A stretch of DNA of 64,000 nt from Bacillota bacterium (GTDB lineage Bacteria > Bacillota > UBA4882 > UBA8346): contig JAEXDA010000025.1 in the NCBI GenBank assembly GCA_023401925.1, positions 1 through 64,000 of the forward strand, in the 5' to 3' direction. Shown here in pieces: positions 62,932-64,000 of the stretch (position 1 is its first letter; every line of letters begins with the position of its first letter). Below the pieces are notes generated by a model. That model was not told where the DNA came from and did no database searches. It was given only the letters and a program-made list of their open reading frames with translations. The translations under genes and the position numbers were made by a program.

Positions 62932-62967
62932 AAAAGGGGGCTGTCCCAAACGGGACAGCCCCCTTTT
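62932..62967. terminator. Bidirectional terminator between the chemoreceptor and ubiX
   Basis: GGGGGCTGTCCC and GGGACAGCCCCC form a perfect 12-bp stem with loop AAAC, flanked by A and T runs suitable for both convergent genes. Confidence 0.92.
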
Positions 62968-62970
62968 ACG

Positions 62971-63540
62971 TTATTGGTGGTTTTCTTCCCATCGTTTTAC
63001 CATTCGATTTTCAATTCCAAATTGGTCGATAAGCCTGCCCACATGATGATCAACCAGGTCCATAATATTGGTGGGCTTCGTATAGAAGGCTGGCATTGGC
63101 GGAGCTATTATTACCCCGATTCTTGCCAATTTAAGCATGTTTTCCAGGTGAATCGGACTCAAGGGAGTCTCACGGGGCATAAGTACCAGTTTGCGGCCTT
63201 CTTTGAGCGTAACATCGGCAGCCCTTTCCAAAAGATTTTCACTGTACCCGTTGGCAATACCGGCCAAGGTTTTCATAGAGCATGGAGCCACCACCATCCC
63301 TGCTGCCATAAAAGAACCACTGGCAACCGGGGCGGCCAGGTCATGGTTATCATAAGTGCGAGTTGCTAATTCTTGAAGCCTCGCAAGAGGATAATCCATT
63401 TCCAGCTTTAAATTCCGGACGGCCCATTCACTCACTATCAGATGGGTCTCAATTTCCAGACTTTTCAGAGTTTCCAACAAACGAATTCCAAAAATGCTTC
63501 CAGATGCGCCTGTAATTCCAACCACAATCGGTTTCTGCAT
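62971..63540 (-). CDS. ubiX: UbiX family flavin prenyltransferase
   Basis: A 189-residue enzyme that makes prenylated FMN, the cofactor of UbiD decarboxylases. The flavin-binding start is PIVVGITGASGSIFGIRLLE, followed by LIVSEWAVRNL, the VAPCSMKTLAGIANGYSENL segment, and LMPRETPLSPIHLENML near residue 140. All are diagnostic. ATG 63540 has GCAGGGGT upstream. It lies directly downstream of a UbiD-like gene on the same strand, so it should supply that enzyme's cofactor. Confidence 0.95.
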   Translation of the reverse strand: MQKPIVVGITGASGSIFGIRLLETLKSLEIETHLIVSEWAVRNLKLEMDYPLARLQELATRTYDNHDLAAPVASGSFMAAGMVVAPCSMKTLAGIANGYSENLLERAADVTLKEGRKLVLMPRETPLSPIHLENMLKLARIGVIIAPPMPAFYTKPTNIMDLVDHHVGRLIDQFGIENRMVKRWEENHQ

Positions 63541-63573
63541 GATAAACCCCTGCCTAATCTTTTTCAATAATCA

Positions 63574-63613
63574 GAAAAAAACCGAACACGTCATCCATGA
63601 CAAATGTTCGGTT
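63574..63613 (-). terminator. Terminator between ubiD and ubiX
   Basis: On the minus strand AACCGAACA and TGTTCGGTT form a 9-bp stem around about 16 bases, followed by seven T residues. It begins about 20 bases after the ubiD stop codon and ends about 35 bases before the ubiX start. Confidence 0.85.
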
Positions 63614-63630
63614 ATCCCCAGCTTTTCGTT

Positions 63631-64000
63631 TTATTTTACTGTAAAATATTTTGTGAGATCAATTTCCTGAAGTCCGTCATTGAAGTTAATTCTTTTATAT
63701 TTAGGAACAATTGGCCGGGTCGCATCAATACCGATTTTGGTTACAACCCCATTGCGGCTGGCTGGATCAATCGGACTGCCCTTGGCGTTTGGAATGATGA
63801 AGCATTTGTTAATATCCATATACAGATTAATCGCTTTTAATACTTCTCCGTCATCAAAGATATCAACGTCCTCATCAACGAAGATAACGTTTCGAACAAT
63901 GGGATCGGCTGAAAAAACAGCCGCAGCTCCGTTGGCAGCCTCGCCTTCCACAAACTTTTTAATCGCCACATAACAGGCTGCCCTACAAAAGCCTGACGGC
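63631..64000 (-). CDS. ubiD: UbiD family decarboxylase, C-terminal part cut by the window edge
   Basis: The last 122 codons of a UbiD-type decarboxylase. The frame stays open to the window end (PSGFCRAACYVAIKKFVEGE). Family features are NVIFVDEDVDIFDDGEVLKA, the IIPNAKGSPIDPASRN segment and KIGIDATRPIVPKYKR. UbiD enzymes use prenylated FMN from UbiX to decarboxylate or carboxylate aromatic or unsaturated acids. The substrate cannot be inferred from this part. The 5' end is outside the window, and the GTG at 63969 is internal. Confidence 0.9.
   Translation of the reverse strand, partial: PSGFCRAACYVAIKKFVEGEAANGAAAVFSADPIVRNVIFVDEDVDIFDDGEVLKAINLYMDINKCFIIPNAKGSPIDPASRNGVVTKIGIDATRPIVPKYKRINFNDGLQEIDLTKYFTVK

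Noticed and set aside
1..64000. CRISPR arrays, tRNA and rRNA genes
   Set aside because: No regularly spaced direct repeats were seen. The GGTTCGA-type tRNA signatures I found all lie inside protein genes such as aspS.

Overview
The window reads as a chromosomal segment of a low to moderate G+C, endospore-forming, probably anaerobic member of the Firmicutes (Bacillota). The evidence is a pro-SigK sporulation sigma factor, an AbrB/SpoVT-type transition regulator, two T-box leaders, strong AGGAGG ribosome binding sites with frequent GTG/TTG starts, a HemZ-type radical SAM enzyme, a fermentative L-lactate dehydrogenase and a UbiD/UbiX pair. I saw no tRNA, rRNA, CRISPR array or intact insertion sequence.

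Layout. 0-8 kb: a GNAT acetyltransferase, a ketopantoate-reductase-like enzyme, an AbrB-like regulator with a Cys cluster, a long Prs-like protein, a YeiH transporter with its divergent LysR regulator, a small decayed locus with a MITE-like element and a 40-residue zinc-ribbon protein, and an MscS channel. 8-11.4 kb: a molybdate/tungstate uptake operon (modD-modA-modB-modC). 11.5-18.7 kb: thioredoxin, a frameshifted DUF2284 gene, and a five-gene oligopeptide ABC operon behind a long leader with its own terminator. 20-23 kb: a MarR-MATE efflux pair and a Phd/RelE-type toxin-antitoxin module. 22.9-25.9 kb: a fused TIM-barrel/acyl-CoA synthetase protein behind a T-box leader whose apparent specifier is CTC (Leu). 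25.9-26.8 kb: gene-free DNA rich in inverted repeats and closed by a long-range helix, best explained as a large structured RNA. 26.8-33.3 kb: sigK, a class B penicillin-binding protein, prfB (with the programmed +1 frameshift) and secA.

33.5-42.9 kb is a coherent sugar sensing and uptake locus on the plus strand: a membrane-anchored periplasmic binding protein, a LytS/YesM-type histidine kinase, a YesN-type AraC response regulator, then two XylF-like binding proteins, a XylG double ATPase and a XylH permease. It has the logic of the XylFII-LytS-YesN three-component xylose system. 43-45.7 kb holds a chemoreceptor, 5-formyltetrahydrofolate cyclo-ligase and, just upstream of it, a 6S RNA. 45.8-57.2 kb is a mostly housekeeping block on the minus strand: aspS (with its own T-box), hisS, a PrsA-like foldase, hemZ, a metallo-beta-lactamase-fold hydrolase, DUF2007, ldh, a duplicated TPR lipoprotein or exported protein, a cytidylate-kinase-like protein and DUF2294. 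57.4-64 kb is mixed: a beta-carbonic-anhydrase-like protein behind a terminator-containing leader, DedA, a small membrane protein paralogous to one at 11.6 kb, Hsp20, a LysM protein with a Gly/Phe/Trp-rich tail, a second chemoreceptor, and ubiX followed upstream by the truncated ubiD at the window edge.

The items most worth following up are the candidate large RNA at about 26.23-26.75 kb, the Leu-type T-box in front of the isomerase/acyl-CoA synthetase fusion, and the unexplained terminator-bearing leaders of the opp operon and of the carbonic-anhydrase-like gene.
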